A DNA stretch of 64,000 bases from Tachypleus tridentatus (GCF_004210375.1 NC_134829.1:29156034-29220033); one strand, 5' to 3'. Positions 1 through 12,455 are shown, counted from the stretch's first letter. The notes: generated by a model from the letters alone, not told the origin. Translations and numbers: made by a program.

Positions 1-511
1 CTGTACAATAGAAACGAACGCAGACTTTAATATGTTCTAGAGTAATTTTAAAAATAATTCATGGGCATCCTGTTTTTCTTTACGTTCTGAAGAAGTGTTC
101 GAAATCCTCAACTTTCCGCCATTGAAAACATCTGACGTCTTATGAATGCTCATTAACTGTAAAATAATTTGTAAAACTTATACTTGAAAATTTCACACTG
201 AGTGTTCTTCATTTCTCGAGTTTCGAGTCCTCCATTGCTTCTCAATCTCGTTGTTGTACTTTGTTTCTACGTCGTGTTCTGCGACCAGTTTATTACATTT
301 CTTAGAGTCCTTAGCCGTAGACTTGAAAATATAATATTTGCATTTGATTCGACTTTTTTCTGTACCTTTTTGATGATCCCTCTTTCCTTTTCTAAATTAA
401 CAATTTTAATTATCTTGGATGTTAATAATTGGTGTGATACTTATACACGTGATATTGCAGTGCCATCCCGCAGTTCAAAAGAATACTAACAAGTTTTGAT
501 TCACCATTAGG

Positions 512-771
512 CTTGTTTGTTTGGTTTTGAATTTCGCGCAAAACTACAAGAGTGCTAACCGTCCCTAATTTAGCAGTGTGAGACTAGAGTGAAGGCTGCT
601 AGTCATCACTACTCATCGTCAACTACTGGGTCACTCTTTTACCAACGAAAGTGGGATTGACCGTTACTTTATAACGTCCCCGCGGCTGAAAGGGCAAGCC
701 TTTTTGTTACGACGGGGATTCGATTCCACGACCTTCATATTACGAGTCGAGCGCCCTATCCACCTGACCAT
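512..771 (-). repeat. SINE-A (reverse), unit 1
   Basis: tRNA-derived SINE read on the minus strand: decayed tRNA head near 771, then the body, then a tail of CAAAC units near 512. This copy lacks about 9 bp (ATCTGCGCT on the plus strand) that units 2-4 retain. Confidence 0.85.
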
Positions 772-1200
772 AAAGAGTAAAATAACTAAATAAACGGGTT
801 ATATATTTATGCGGCTGCAGTGCCGTCGTATGACTAAGGATAAAACAAATGCACTCTGAATCACTCTGTGGGATTTGAAAACGCGTTTATATGTGAAAAC
901 TTCGATTATTATTGTACAAAATAAAGATGCTGAAAATGAACACATCTAGCAACGCTTAATCAAAAATATAAAATAATTTCTTCTCCCTTCATGTGCATGA
1001 TTACGTTATTCTAGTTACATTTAAAAATTACACTTAAATGTAAACAAAACATAATTTGCAAACAATGGCATGCAGGCATAGTTGTTCATCAGAAGAACAG
1101 GTGTCACATCTATTAGAGTTCTTAATTTTTCTTTTCCAGTTGTTAAAGAACCCAAACGCGGTTATTCTTTCTGAGTTTGTGTACCATTCACGTACACCCG

Positions 1201-1466
1201 GGCCCGGCATGTCCAGTTGGTTAAGGCACTCGACTCCTAATCTGAGGGTCTCGGGTTCGAATCCCCGTCACACCAAATATGTTTTCTCTTTCAGCTATGA
1301 GGGCGTTATAATGTGACGTTGAATCCCAGTATTCGTTGGTAGTCCAAGAGTTGGCAATGGGAGTTGATGACTAGCTGCTTTACCTTTAGTCTAAACTGCT
1401 AAATTAGAGACGGCTAGCGCAGATAGCCATCGTGTAACTTTGTGCGAAAATTCAAAACAAACAAAC
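1201..1466 (+). repeat. SINE-A (forward), unit 1
   Basis: Head GGCCCGGCATGTCCAGTTGG with tRNA A-box-like and B-box-like (GGGTTCGAATCCC) sequences, the conserved body and an AAAACAAACAAAC tail. Short open frames across this element are by-products of the SINE. Confidence 0.9.
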
Positions 1467-2251
1467 ACGTCCGTATTTCGTTTTATTCAGAGTAACGTAC
1501 GGATGTATGAAGAGCTATCTTTCGGACCACACTGAGTTCGCCGTTTCTAAGGGAATATTTGCTCAGTCCTTTCGGTGATAGATATTTGTCAAATTCCTTC
1601 TCTCAGAGAACAGAAGATATTCCTTTAAGTGTCAGTCATGTTTGGTTGACATGCTATCAAGATTCATGTTTTGATTTGGAGTTGTTTTATTCTCATGCGT
1701 TGGTTTTAGAAGCCACAGAACATAGAACTATCGAGGGAAATGTTTTGATTGTTTCTTAAACTGCACTATAGGTTATCTGTAGTGTACCCGATGTAGGTGT
1801 CGAATCCGAAATTTAGTGTCGTAAGCACTTAAGCTTAATGTTGGAACACCTAGGGGCCATGTTCACCATGGAGCATAAATTACACTATGCAACAGAAATT
1901 TTGCTCCTGGACTGTATGTGTTATTTCTTAATCGGCCATTGTTCCGTTCAAACTTAGCTTTTGTGACGTGGATAATGAAATTTAGAAATTAACGTTATTT
2001 TCTATGTAAAACGTGCAAATTTGCACATTTTAATTTACATAAGGTCTGAATAAAACAACATATGAATCATGAGTTAGATGTATTTATACTAAAGTGATAC
2101 AAAATGAACAAAAATGTTTATAAAGTGGTTGTTTTCGAGATTTGTAACTGTAGCGTAAAAGAGTTTCACGTATGAGCCCCCAAATTTAGTCTCCCATCAT
2201 GTTTTTATTATACGCTCCTTGGTAGTGGCGTCCAAAATCCCCTATGTCGGT

Positions 2252-2322
2252 GTCCCTGTAGCGCAGTGGATAGCGTGTTGGACTTCTAATCCAAAGGTCC
2301 GGGTTCGACCCCGGCAGGGATG
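2252..2322 (+). tRNA. tRNA-Arg(TCT), unit 1 copy, shortened T arm
   Basis: Cloverleaf: acceptor GTCCCTG pairs with CAGGGAT, with discriminator G. The D arm follows GCGCAGTGGATAGCG. The anticodon stem is TTGGA/TCCAA with loop CTTCTAA, so the anticodon is TCT (2285-2287). This copy is 71 nt. It lacks one C before the T stem and one C after the T loop compared with the other units, leaving a 6-nt T loop or a mismatched stem. Function is therefore doubtful, or this is a homopolymer sequencing error. Confidence 0.8.
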
Positions 2323-2345
2323 ATTTCCAGTGTAAATTAGCATTA

Positions 2346-2350
2346 TTTTT
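2346..2350 (+). terminator. T-run, likely Pol III stop for tRNA-Arg (unit 1)
   Basis: Five Ts, 24 nt after the tRNA 3' end and directly before the next SINE-A. Confidence 0.5.
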
Positions 2351-2351
2351 A

Positions 2352-2611
2352 AGGCCACGTATGGCCAGGTGGGTTTGAGGCGTTCGACTCGTAATCTGAG
2401 GATCACGGGTTCGAACATCACACATGTTCGCCCTTTGCAGCCGTGGAGGCGTTATAACTTGACGGTGAATCCCACTATTCCTTTGTAAAAGAGTAGCCCA
2501 AGAGTTGGCGGTGAGTAGTGATTACCTTCCCTCTAGTCTTACATTGCTAAATTAGGGACGGCTGGCGCAAATAGCCCACGCGAAGCTTTGCGCGAAATTG
2601 AAAACAAACCC
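2352..2611 (+). repeat. SINE-A (forward) just after tRNA-Arg, unit 1
   Basis: Older SINE-A with B box GGGTTCGAACATC and a full-length body. It begins about 30 nt after the tRNA gene, so every unit has two Pol III-type promoters in the same direction close together. Confidence 0.85.
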
Positions 2612-2920
2612 AACCCTAACTAGACCTAGTCTACTAACTGAAAAGGGTATAAACAGTTGGAAAAGTCTTATCACGATAAGCGACACTTAGTGCTTTTAAT
2701 TATTTCGAATAATGCGTACTCGATAAACAATTTTATTTTCTTATTTTGGACAAACATTTTGTAAGTCGAAAATAGACGTAATTACAACGAAAATACTGTA
2801 TAATATCTGTATTCACACGACATAACGACAAACTTTTCCAAACAAGATGTATTCTCGTATTTATTATAATGCCATACTTGAAATGTGATGTTACCTGTTC
2901 TCCAACGTTAGTGTAACTAG

Positions 2921-3075
2921 GTTTATTGTTTTTCGGTGCTATTATAACGTCTATCTGAAAACTTGATGTCTTTCCGTCAACAATATTGTAGCAACGTTTA
3001 TTGTCGTTCAGTGTTATTTTAACGTTATGCTGTAAATACCTTTCTCTGTCTGTCAACAATATTGTAGCAACGTTT
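2921..3075. repeat. Two-copy 76-bp tandem repeat inside the unit
   Basis: Segments starting GTTTATTGT at 2921 and 2996 and GTTTACAGT at 3072 each end in GTCAACAATATTGTAGCAAC, giving two diverged copies and the start of a third. The same structure is at about 7995, 13,076 and 18,141. In unit 4 the third copy still starts GTTTATTGTCAT, closer to the repeat consensus. A 116-codon minus-strand open frame spans this repeat and is probably a chance product of it. Confidence 0.8.
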
Positions 3076-3763
3076 ACAGTCATACTCTGACTGTAGAGAT
3101 ATGATATTATCTATTGTTAAACAACGTATTAGCAAAGTGTAAAAATAAAACCAATGGACAATACGTTATGACATGTCAGTAATACTATATCCGATTATAC
3201 AGTGGCGACAAATATTTGCAGCAATAACATCAGGACTGACTGGGATGCTACAGATATTTTAGCGGTTTAGACGACCTTATTCGTTCTTAAGGAGCTAGTA
3301 GAGAGATGTACTACCTTAAGGTGTGGTTATAACCTAATACGAGAAATACATTATGATCAAAATTTGAAAGTAATACTGAAATATTTCCGCCTTTATTGTA
3401 ATGTTTCGCTGCACTCGATGTCTGATAATAAAATATATCGTTTGTTAAATCCTGTCTTATGTAGAATATAAAAATTACCTGATATCAATACTATTTCACC
3501 AAAAACGTTAAATGACCGATAAGTTTTCATGCGACTTTGAGCCAAAAGCATTACTTGACAGCAGCTAATAAAACCGGAGAAAAGTTAATTAGCATCTTGT
3601 TGTGCCTTTTGTTTTTCTAATCTCCTAAAAATCTTTATTGAATCTTAAAGAATATTTTTCTGTCGCGACACTTTTCACATTGATACATTAGAATTGTATT
3701 CAGTTTATGTAATCTAGAAAGTAGGATTTGAAACATCTTACTTCTTCATATGAAAAAAATAAA

Positions 3764-3901
3764 TTTGTTTGTTTACTTATTTCTTGTTAAACACAAGCAT
3801 TCGCAATGGGCTATCTGTGTTGAACTCACTACGAATTTTGAAACCTGATTGTTTAGTGTGTTAAGTTTGTAGACTTGCCGCTGAGCTTTCGGTTGTGCTG
3901 A
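3764..3901 (-). repeat. SINE-B-like (reverse), unit 1
   Basis: On the minus strand: tRNA-like head (AGCGGCAAGTCTACAAACTT), TTTCAAAATTCGTAGTGAG, then CACAGATAGCCCATTG and an AACAAACAAA tail. The same order is seen in SINE-B copies at 50,241 and 62,305. A second, more decayed piece of the same kind may lie at 4015-4095. Confidence 0.6.
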
Positions 3902-4778
3902 CTTTATGGAGTGCAAGAAACAGACATAATGAAATACCAATGGTATTGCGATGTCATCTATTAAATCAAAAGTAAGCAAAATTTACAAGAAAAGAAAATA
4001 GAGCAAAGTTACGTTGGGATTTCTTCTGTATCCACGGCAGGACATTTAACTCCGTACTTTGATGTTTTAAGTTTGCAAGCTTAACGCTGTCAAACTGGGA
4101 AACAAATTAAAAAGAGAAAGAGAGAAATCAATAGAGGAGTGTGTTCATTTAATCTGTAAAGTTTTGAAACAGAGAATAAAAATTTCGGTTTGAGGAAATC
4201 TAGCAAAAGTCAATAAGAACGATAAAGTGATTTTCGAGTTGTATTTTAAATGCGTCATAAAGTTGTTACCTGCACACATCGATCAAACTACCCTCTAATG
4301 CTTTATGTCTCAGACCTTGAAATTATCATGAATCACAAACGTGGTTCATAATAAGCATAGCACACGAATTTTATAAAAGATGGCGAAATTCATCTTTAAA
4401 AGTAGACTTATTCTTGAAATAACAATAAAGGTCTTTAAATCAACTGATAAGAGCAAAAAAAAATTGATTCTACGTTTCTTAGAGAAAATACACCATTCGT
4501 CCATTTCTTTTCCATGTTATTACTTTCATATAAACTTTGTTTAATAGGCCTACCGGGAAAAAAAACGGTTATGCATATTTTATTCAAACATGAGCAATAC
4601 AACTAAAAAAACTCAAGTCCAGGTCTTAGAACTATTTTTATGTTAACTTTTAAAGAGAAGGAGAGACTTGATTAGTTTGTTTTTTATTTGCTTTTGGCCA
4701 AATTTCTCATCGAAACCATTTAAGCACCGAAACTTAGAGCTAAAACGGCTAGGTGTACTAACGTTTTCTTCGCTACCA

Positions 4779-4888
4779 GTTCCCCGCTTTTACAGCGGTA
4801 AGTCTTCAAATTTACAACGTTAAAACCAGGAGTTCGATTCGTCTCGGTGGACTCAGCAGAGAACTTTGGTATAAAAAAAAACACATGC
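4779..4888 (+). repeat. SINE-C (forward), unit 1
   Basis: Short tRNA-headed element: ACAGCGGTAAGTCTTCAAAT, then GTTCGATTCGTCTCGGTGGA, then CTCAGCAGA and an A-rich ACACA tail. Matches copies at 45,388 and 49,467. Confidence 0.75.
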
Positions 4889-5561
4889 TTTTTCGCTACA
4901 AACATAAGTTCTTCGAAGCCATTCCAGCCCAGTAGAAATGTTCTATTGAAGTACACAAAGTACATATTTATAACAGCGTATTTAGCCTTATTATAATTTC
5001 ACATTTCGTTACACAAAAAAAAAGACACTTTGAATATTGTACCTATACCTGGACAATAGAAACGAACGCATACTTTAATATGTTCTAGAGTAGTTTTAAA
5101 AATAATTCATGGGCATCCTTTTTTTTTCTTTTCGTTCTGAAGAAGTGTTCGAAGTCCTCAACTTTCCGCCATTGAAAACATCTGACGTCTTATGAATGCT
5201 CATTAACTGTAAAATAATTTGTAAAACTTATACTTGAAAATTTCACACTGAGTGTTCTTCATTTCTCGAGTTTCGAGTCCTCCATTGCTTCTCAATCTCG
5301 TTGTTGTACTTTGTTTCTACGTCGTGTTCTGCGACCAGTTTATTACATTTCTTAGAGTCCTTAGCCGTAGACTTGAAAATATAATATTTGCATTTGATTC
5401 GACTTTTTTCTGTACCTTTCCGATGATCTCTCTTTCCTTTTTCTAAATTAACAATTTTAATTATCTTGGATGTTAATAATTGGTGTGATACTTATACACG
5501 TGATATTGCAGTGCCATCCCGCAGTTCAAAAGAATACTAACAAGTTTTGATTCACCATTAG

Positions 5562-5831
5562 GCTTGTTTGTTTGGTTTTGAATTTCGCGCAAAACTACAA
5601 GAGTGCTATCTGCGCTAACCGTCCCTAATTTAGCAGTGTGAGACTAGAGTGAAGGCTGCTAGTCATCACTACTCATCGTCAACTACTGGGTCACTCTTTT
5701 ACCAACGAAAGTGGGATTGACCGTTACTTTATAACGTCCCCGCGGCTGAAAGGGCAAGCCTTTTTGTTACGACGGGGATTCGATTCCACGACCTTCATAT
5801 TACGAGTCGAGCGCCCTATCCACCTGACCAT
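5562..5831 (-). repeat. SINE-A (reverse), unit 2
   Basis: Orthologous to the unit 1 element at 512-771, with the 9-bp segment present. Confidence 0.85.
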
Positions 5832-6259
5832 AAAGAGTAAAATAACTAAATAAACGGGTTATATATTTATGCGGCAGTAGTGCCATCGTATGACTAAGGA
5901 TAAAACAAATGCACTCTGAATCACTCTGTGGGATTTGAAAACGCGTTTATATGTGAAAACTTCGATTATTATTGTACAAAATAAAGATGCTGAAAATGAA
6001 CACATCTAGCAACGCTTAATCAAAAATATAAAATAATTTCTTCTCCCTTCATGTGCATGAATACGTTATTCTAGTTACATTTAAAATTACACTTAAATGT
6101 AAACAAAACATAATTTGCAAACAATGGCATGCAGGCATAGTTGTTCATCAGAAGAACAGGTGTCACATCTATTAGAGTTCTTAATTTTTCTTTTCCAGTT
6201 GTTAAAGAACCCAAACGCGGTTATTCTTTCTGAGTTTGTGTACCATTCACGTACACCCG

Positions 6260-6525
6260 GGCCCGGCATGTCCAGTTGGTTAAGGCACTCGACTCCTAAT
6301 CTGAGGGGCTCGGGTTCGAATCCCCGCCACACCAAATATGTTTTCTCTCTCAGCTATGAGGGCGTTATAATGTGACGGTGAATCCCAGTATTCGTTGGTA
6401 GTCCAAGAGTTGGCAATGGGAGTTGATGACTAGCTGCTTTACCTTTAGTCTAAACTGCTAAATTAGAGACGGCTAGCGCAGATAGCCATCGTGTAACTTT
6501 GTGCGAAAATTCAAAACAAACAAAC
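6260..6525 (+). repeat. SINE-A (forward), unit 2
   Basis: Same insertion as 1201-1466 in unit 1. The tRNA-like B box is GGGTTCGAATCCC. Confidence 0.9.
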
Positions 6526-7302
6526 TCGTCCGTATTTCGTTTTATTCAGAGTAACGTACGGATGTATGAAGAGCTATCTTTCGGACCACACTGAGTTCGC
6601 CGTTTCTAAGGGAATATTTGCTCAGTCCTTTCGGTGATAGATATTTGTCAAATTCCTTCTCTCAGAGAACAGAAGATATTCCTTTAAGTGTCAGTCATGT
6701 TTGGTTGACATGCTATCAAGATTCATGTTTTGATTTGGAGTTGTTTTTATTCTCATGCGTTGGTTTTAGAAGCCACAGAACATAGAACTATCGAGGGAAA
6801 TGTTTTGATTGTTTCTTAAACTGCACTATAGGTTATCTGTAGTGTACCCGATGTAGGTGTCGAATCCGAAATTTAGTGTCGTAAGCACTTAAGCTTAATG
6901 TTGGAACATCTAGGAGCCATATTCACCATGGAGCATAAATTACACTATGCAACAGAAATTTTGCTCCTGGACAGTATGTGTTATTTCTTAATCGGCCATT
7001 GTTCCGTTCAAACTTAGCTTTTGTGACGTGGATAATGAAATTTAGAAATTAACGTTATTTTCTATGTAAAAACGTGCAAATTTGCACATTTTAATTTACA
7101 TAAGGTCTGAATAAAACAACATATGAATCATGAGTTAGATGTATTTATACTAAAGTGATACAAAAATGTTTATAAAGTGGTTGTTTTTCGAGATTTGTAA
7201 CTGTAGCGTAAAATAGTTTCACGTATCAGCCCCCAAATTTAGTCTCCCATCATGTTTTATTATACGCTCCTTGGTAGTGGCGTCCAAAATCCCTATGTCG
7301 GT

Positions 7303-7375
7303 GTCCCTGTAGCGCAGTGGATAGCGTGTTGGACTTCTAATCCAAAGGTCCCGGGTTCGACCCCCGGCAGGGATG
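7303..7375 (+). tRNA. tRNA-Arg(TCT), unit 2 copy
   Basis: A 73-nt tRNA with paired acceptor (GTCCCTG/CAGGGAT, discriminator G), anticodon stem TTGGA/TCCAA, loop CTTCTAA (anticodon TCT) and a perfect T arm CCGGG-TTCGACC-CCCGG. The T arm holds the B box GGTTCGACC. No intron and no encoded CCA. It decodes AGA arginine codons. A T-run at 7399-7403 is a plausible Pol III stop. Confidence 0.93.
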
Positions 7376-7398
7376 ATTTCCAGTGTAAATTAGCATTA

Positions 7399-7403
7399 TT
7401 TTT
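7399..7403 (+). terminator. T-run, likely Pol III stop for tRNA-Arg (unit 2)
   Basis: Five Ts, 24 nt after the tRNA 3' end. The matching place in unit 3 is interrupted. Confidence 0.5.
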
Positions 7404-7673
7404 AAGGCCACGTATGGCCAGGTGGGTTTGAGGCGTTCGACTCGTAATCTGAGGATCACGGGTTCGAACATCACACATGTTCGCCCTTTGCAGCCGTGGA
7501 GGCGTTATAACTTGACGGTGAATCCCACTATTCCTTTGTAAAAGAGTAGCCCAAGAGTTGGCGGTGAGTAGTGATTACCTTCCCTCTAGTCTTACATTGC
7601 TAAATTAGGGACGGCTGGCGCAAATACCCCACGCGAGGCTTTGCGCGAAATTGAAAACAAACCCAACCCTAAC
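7404..7673 (+). repeat. SINE-A (forward) after tRNA-Arg, unit 2
   Basis: Same insertion as 2352-2611. It carries the AATACCCCACGCGAGG variant shared only with unit 3. Confidence 0.85.
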
Positions 7674-8840
7674 TAGACCTGGTCTACTAACTGAAAAGGG
7701 TATAAACAGTTGGAAAAGTCTTATCACGATAAGCGACACTCGTTTAAAAGTCACTTTGCTTTTATGCTTTTAATTATTTCGAGTAATGCGTACTCGATAA
7801 ACAATTTTATTTTCTTATTTTGGACAAACATTTTGTAAGTCGAAAATAGACGTAATTACAACGAAAATACTGTATAATATCTGTATTCACACGACATAAC
7901 GACAAACTTTTCCAAACAAGATGTATTCTCGTATTTATTATAATGCCATACTTGAAATGTGATGTTACCTGTTCTCCAACGTTAGTGTAACTAGGTTTAT
8001 TGTTTCTCGGTGCTATTATAACGTCTATCTGAAAACTTGATGTCTTTCCGTCAACAATATTGTAGCAACGTTTATTGTCGTTCAGTGTTATTTTAACGTT
8101 ATGCTGGAAATACCTTTCTCTGTCTGTCAACAATATTGTAGCAACGTTTACAGTCATACTCTGACTGTAGAAATATGATATTATCTATTGTTAAACAACG
8201 TATTAGCAAAGTGTAAAAATAAAACCAATGGACAATACGTTATGACATGTCAGTAATACTATATCCGATTATACAGTGGCGACAAATATTTGCAGCAATA
8301 ACGTCAGGACTGACTGGGATGCTACAGATATTTTAGCGGTTTAGACGACCTTATTCGTTCTTAAAGAGCTAGTAGAGAGATGTACTACCTTAAGGTGTGG
8401 TTATAACCTAATACGAGAAATATATTATGATCAAAATTTGAAAGTAATACTGAAATATTTCCGCCTTTATTGTAATGTTTCGCTGCACTCGATGTCTGAT
8501 AATAAAATATATCGTTTGTTAAATCCTGTCTTATGCAGAATATAAAAAAATACCTGATATCAATACTATTTCACCAAAAACGTTAAATGACCGATAAGTT
8601 TTCATGCGACTTTGAGCCAAAAGCATTACTTGACAGCAGCTAATAAAACCGGAGAAAAGTTAATTAGCATCTTGTTGTGCCTTTTGTTTTTCTAATCTCC
8701 TAAAAAATCTTTATTGAATCTTAAAGAATATTTTTCTGTCGCGACACTTTTCACATTGATACATTAGAATTGTATTCAGTTTATGTAATCTAGAAAGTAG
8801 GATTTGAAACATCTTACTTCTTCATATGAAAAAAATAAAT

Positions 8841-8977
8841 TTGTTTGTTTACTTATTTCTTGTTAAACACAAGCATTCGCAATGGGCTATCTGTGTTGAA
8901 CTCACTACGAATTTTGAAACCTGATTGTTTAGTGTGATAAGTTTGTAGACTTGCCGCTGAGCTTTCGGTTGTGCTGA
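8841..8977 (-). repeat. SINE-B-like (reverse), unit 2
   Basis: Same insertion as 3764-3901. Confidence 0.6.
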
Positions 8978-9852
8978 CTTTATGGAGTGCAAGAAACAGA
9001 CATAATGAAATACCAATGGTATTGCGATGTCATCTATTAAATCAAAAGTAAGCAAAATTTACAAGAAAAGAAAATAGAGCAAAGTTACGTTGGGATTTCT
9101 TCTGTATCCACGGCAGGACATTTAACTCCGTACTTTGATGTTTTAAGTTTGCAAGCTTAACGCTGTCAAACTGGGAAACAAATTAAAAAGAGAAAGAGAG
9201 AAATCAATAGAGGAGTGTGTTCATTTAATCTGTAAAGTTTTGAAACAGAGAATAAAAATTTCGGTTTGAGGAAATCTAGCAAAAGTCAATAAGAACGATA
9301 AAGTGATTTTCAAGTTGTATTTTAAATGCGTCATAAAGTTGTTACCTGCACACATCGATCAAACTACCCTCTAATGCTTTATGTCTCAGACCTTGAAATT
9401 ATCATGAATCACAAACGTGGTTCATAATAAGCATAGCACACGAATTTTATAAAAGATGGCGAAATTCATCTTTAAAAGTAGACTTATTCTTGAAATAACA
9501 ATAAAGGTCTTTAAATCAACTGATAAGAGCAAAAAAAAATTGATTCTACGTTTCTTAGAGAAAATACACCATTCGTCCATTTCTTTTCCATGTTATTACT
9601 TTCATATAAACTTTGTTTAATAGGCCTACCGGGAAAAAAAACGGTTATGCATATTTTATTCAAACATGAGCAATACAACTAAAAAAACTCAAGTCCAGGT
9701 CTTAGAACTATTTTTATGTTAACTTTTAAAGAGAAGGAGAGACTTGATTAGTTTTTTTTTATTTGCTTTTGGCCAAATTTCTCATCGAAACCATTTAAGC
9801 ACCGAAACTTAGAGCTAAAACGGCTAGGTGTACTAACGTTTTCTTCGCTACC

Positions 9853-9962
9853 AGTTCCCCGCTTTTACAGCGGTAAGTCTTCAAATTTACAACGTTAAAA
9901 CCAGGAGTTCGATTCGTCTCGGTGGACTCAGCAGAGAACTTTGGTATAAAAAAAAACACATG
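9853..9962 (+). repeat. SINE-C (forward), unit 2
   Basis: Same insertion as 4779-4888. Confidence 0.75.
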
Positions 9963-10637
9963 CTTTTTCGCTACAAACATAAGTTCTTCGAAGCCATTCC
10001 AGCCCAGTAGAAATGTTCTATTGAAGTACACAAAGTACATATTTATAACAGCGTATTTAGCCTTATTATAATTTCACATTTCGTTACACAAAAAAAAAGA
10101 CACTTTGAATATTGTACCTATACCTGAACAATAGAAACGAACGCATACTTTAATATCTTCTAGAGTAGTTTTAAAAATAATTCATGGGCATCCTTTTTTT
10201 TTCTTTTCGTTCTGAAGAAGTGTTCGAAGTCCTCAACTTTCCGCCATTGAAAACATCTGACGTCTTATGAATGCTCATTAACTGTAAAATAATTTGTAAA
10301 ACTTATACTTGAAAATTTCACACTGAGTGTTCTTCATTTCTCGAGTTTCGAGTCCTCCATTGCTTCTCAATCTCGTTGTTGTACTTTGTTTCTACGTCGT
10401 GTTCTGCGACCAGTTTATTACATTTCTTAGAGTCCTTAGCCGTAGACTTGAAAATATAATATTTGCATTTGATTCGACTTTTTTTCTGTACCTTTCCGAT
10501 GATCTCTCTTTCCTTTTTCTAAATTAACAATTTTAATTATCTTGGATGTTAATAATTGGTGTGATACTTATACACGTGATATTGCAGTGCCATCCCGCAG
10601 TTCAAAAGAATACTAACAAGTTTTGATTCACCATTAG

Positions 10638-10908
10638 GCTTGTTTGTTTGGTTTTGAATTTCGCGCAAAACTACAAGAGTGCTATCTGCGCTAACCGTCC
10701 CTAATTTAGCAGTGTGAGACTAGAGTGAAGACTGCTAGTCATCACTACTCATCGTCAACTACTGGGTCACTCTTTTACCAACGAAAGTGGGATTGACCGT
10801 TACTTTATAACGTCCCCGCGGCTGAAAGGGCAAGCCTTTTTTGTTACGACGGGGATTCGATTCCACGACCTTCATATTACGAGTCGAGCGCCCTATCCAC
10901 CTGACCAT
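10638..10908 (-). repeat. SINE-A (reverse), unit 3
   Basis: Same insertion as 512-771. Confidence 0.85.
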
Positions 10909-11337
10909 AAAGAGTAAAATAACTAAATAAACGGGTTATATATTTATGCGGCAGTAGTGCCATCGTATGACTAAGGATAAAACAAATGCACTCTGAATCA
11001 CTCTGTGGGATTTGAAAACGCGTTTATATGTGAAAACTTCGATTATTATTGTACAAAATAAAGATGCTGAAAATGAACACATCTAGCAACGCTTAATCAA
11101 AAATATAAAATAATTTCTTCTCCCTTCATGTGCATGAATACGTTATTCTAGTTACATTTAAAAATTACACTTAAATGTAAACAAAACATAATTTGCAAAC
11201 AATGGCATGCAGGCATAGTTGTTCATCAGAAGAACAGGTGTCACATCTATTAGAGTTCTTAATTTTTCTTTTCCAGTTGTTAAAGAACCCAAACGCGGTT
11301 ATTCTTTCTGAGTTTGTGTACCATTCACGTACACCCG

Positions 11338-11603
11338 GGCCCGGCATGTCCAGTTGGTTAAGGCACTCGACTCCTAATCTGAGGGGCTCGGGTTCGAATC
11401 CCCGCCACACCAAATATGTTTTCTCTCTCAGCTATGAGGGCGTTATAATGTGACGGTGAATCCCAGTATTCGTTGGTAGTCCAAGAGTTGGCAATGGGAG
11501 TTGATGACTAGCTGCTTTACCTTTAGTCTAAACTGCTAAATTAGAGACGGCTAGCGCAGATAGCCATCGTGTAACTTTGTGCGAAAATTCAAAACAAACA
11601 AAC
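11338..11603 (+). repeat. SINE-A (forward), unit 3
   Basis: Same insertion as 1201-1466. Confidence 0.9.
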
Positions 11604-12382
11604 TCGTCCGTATTTCGTTTTATTCAGAGTAACGTACGGATGTATGAAGAGCTATCTTTCGGACCACACTGAGTTCGCCGTTTCTAAGGGAATATTTGCT
11701 CAGTCCTTTCGGTGATAGATATTTGTCAAATTCCTTCTCTCAGAGAACAGAAGATATTCCTTTAAGTGTCAGTCATGTTTGGTTGACATGCTATCAAGAT
11801 TCATGTTTTGATTTGGAGTTGTTTTTATTCTCATGCGTTGGTTTTAGAAGCCACAGAACATAGAACTATCGAGGGAAATGTTTTGATTGTTTCTTAAACT
11901 GCACTATAGGTTATCTGTAGTGTACCCGATGTAGGTGTCGAATCCGAAATTTAGTGTCGTAAGCACTTAAGCTTAATGTTGGAACATCTAGGAGCCATAT
12001 TCACCATGGAGCATAAATTACACTATGCAACAGAAATTTTGCTCCTGGACAGTATGTGTTATTTCTTAATCGGCCATTGTTCCGTTCAAACTTAGCTTTT
12101 GTGACGTGGATAATGAAATTTAGAAATTAACGTTATTTTCTATGTAAAAACGTGCAAATTTGCACATTTTAATTTACATAAGGTCTGAATAAAACAACAT
12201 ATGAATCATGAGTTAGATGTATTTATACTATAGTGATAGAAAAATGTTTATAAAGTGGTTGTTTTTCGAGATTTGTAACTGTAGCGTAAAATAGTTTCAC
12301 GTATCAGCCCCCAAATTTAGTCTCCCATCATGTTTTTATTATACGCTCCTTGGTAGTGGCGTCCAAAATCCCCTATGTCGGT

Positions 12383-12455
12383 GTCCCTGTAGCGCAGTGG
12401 ATAGCGTGTTGGACTTCTAATCCAAAGGTCCCGGGTTCGACCCCCGGCAGGGATG
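12383..12455 (+). tRNA. tRNA-Arg(TCT), unit 3 copy
   Basis: Same 73-nt sequence as the unit 2 copy, with all four stems paired, anticodon TCT and intact A and B boxes. Unlike the other units, the downstream T-run is broken by an A (TTATTATTT), so the usual four-or-more-T Pol III stop is missing just downstream. Confidence 0.93.

Larger units (their letters stand above)
1..5048. repeat. 5.08-kb tandem array, unit 1 (unit phase set by window start)
   Basis: Bases 1-5048 recur almost unchanged at 5049, 10124 and 15205, all head to tail. The unit carries a reverse SINE-A (512-771), a forward SINE-A (1201-1466), a tRNA-Arg(TCT) gene (2252-2322), a second forward SINE-A (2352-2611), a 76-bp internal duplication (2921-3075), a reverse SINE-B-like copy (3764-3901) and a forward SINE-C (4779-4888). 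The rest (1-511, 772-1200, 1467-2251, 2612-2920, 3076-3763, 3902-4778) holds nothing I recognise. Open frames there are short and do not look like protein. The array probably continues left of the window, since base 1 already lies inside a unit. Confidence 0.95.
5049..10123. repeat. 5.08-kb tandem array, unit 2
   Basis: Full 5,075-bp copy of the unit. It shares derived variants with unit 3 but not with units 1 and 4. These are an extra stretch of about 26 bp at about 7740-7768, loss of a short AATGAAC-containing segment near 7158, and CCGATGATCTC instead of TTGATGATCCC near 5420. Element content matches unit 1. Sequence between the listed SINEs and tRNA shows nothing else recognisable. Confidence 0.95.

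Noticed and set aside
202-489. 95-codon frame in units 1 and 4
   Set aside because: Hydrophobic, no ATG start, and broken by length changes in units 2 and 3.
1201-1275. tRNA gene calls inside the SINE-A heads (anticodon position CGT or CCT-like)
   Set aside because: Acceptor and anticodon stems are not paired, and the sequence continues into the SINE body. These are tRNA-derived heads, not tRNA genes.
1056-1316. 86-88-codon frames in every unit (1056, 6115, 11,193, 16,271)
   Set aside because: The frame runs into the tRNA head of a SINE-A and uses no plausible host coding context.
2733-3083. A 116-codon minus-strand frame conserved in all array units (also 7807-8157, 12,888-13,238, 17,953-18,303)
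   Set aside because: It spans the internal 76-bp duplication. Its preservation is explained by the near-identity of the units, and the peptide has no recognisable domain.
4720-4965. 81-codon minus-strand frames in units 1-3
   Set aside because: They cross SINE-C and its A-rich tail. They are conserved only because the units are recent copies.
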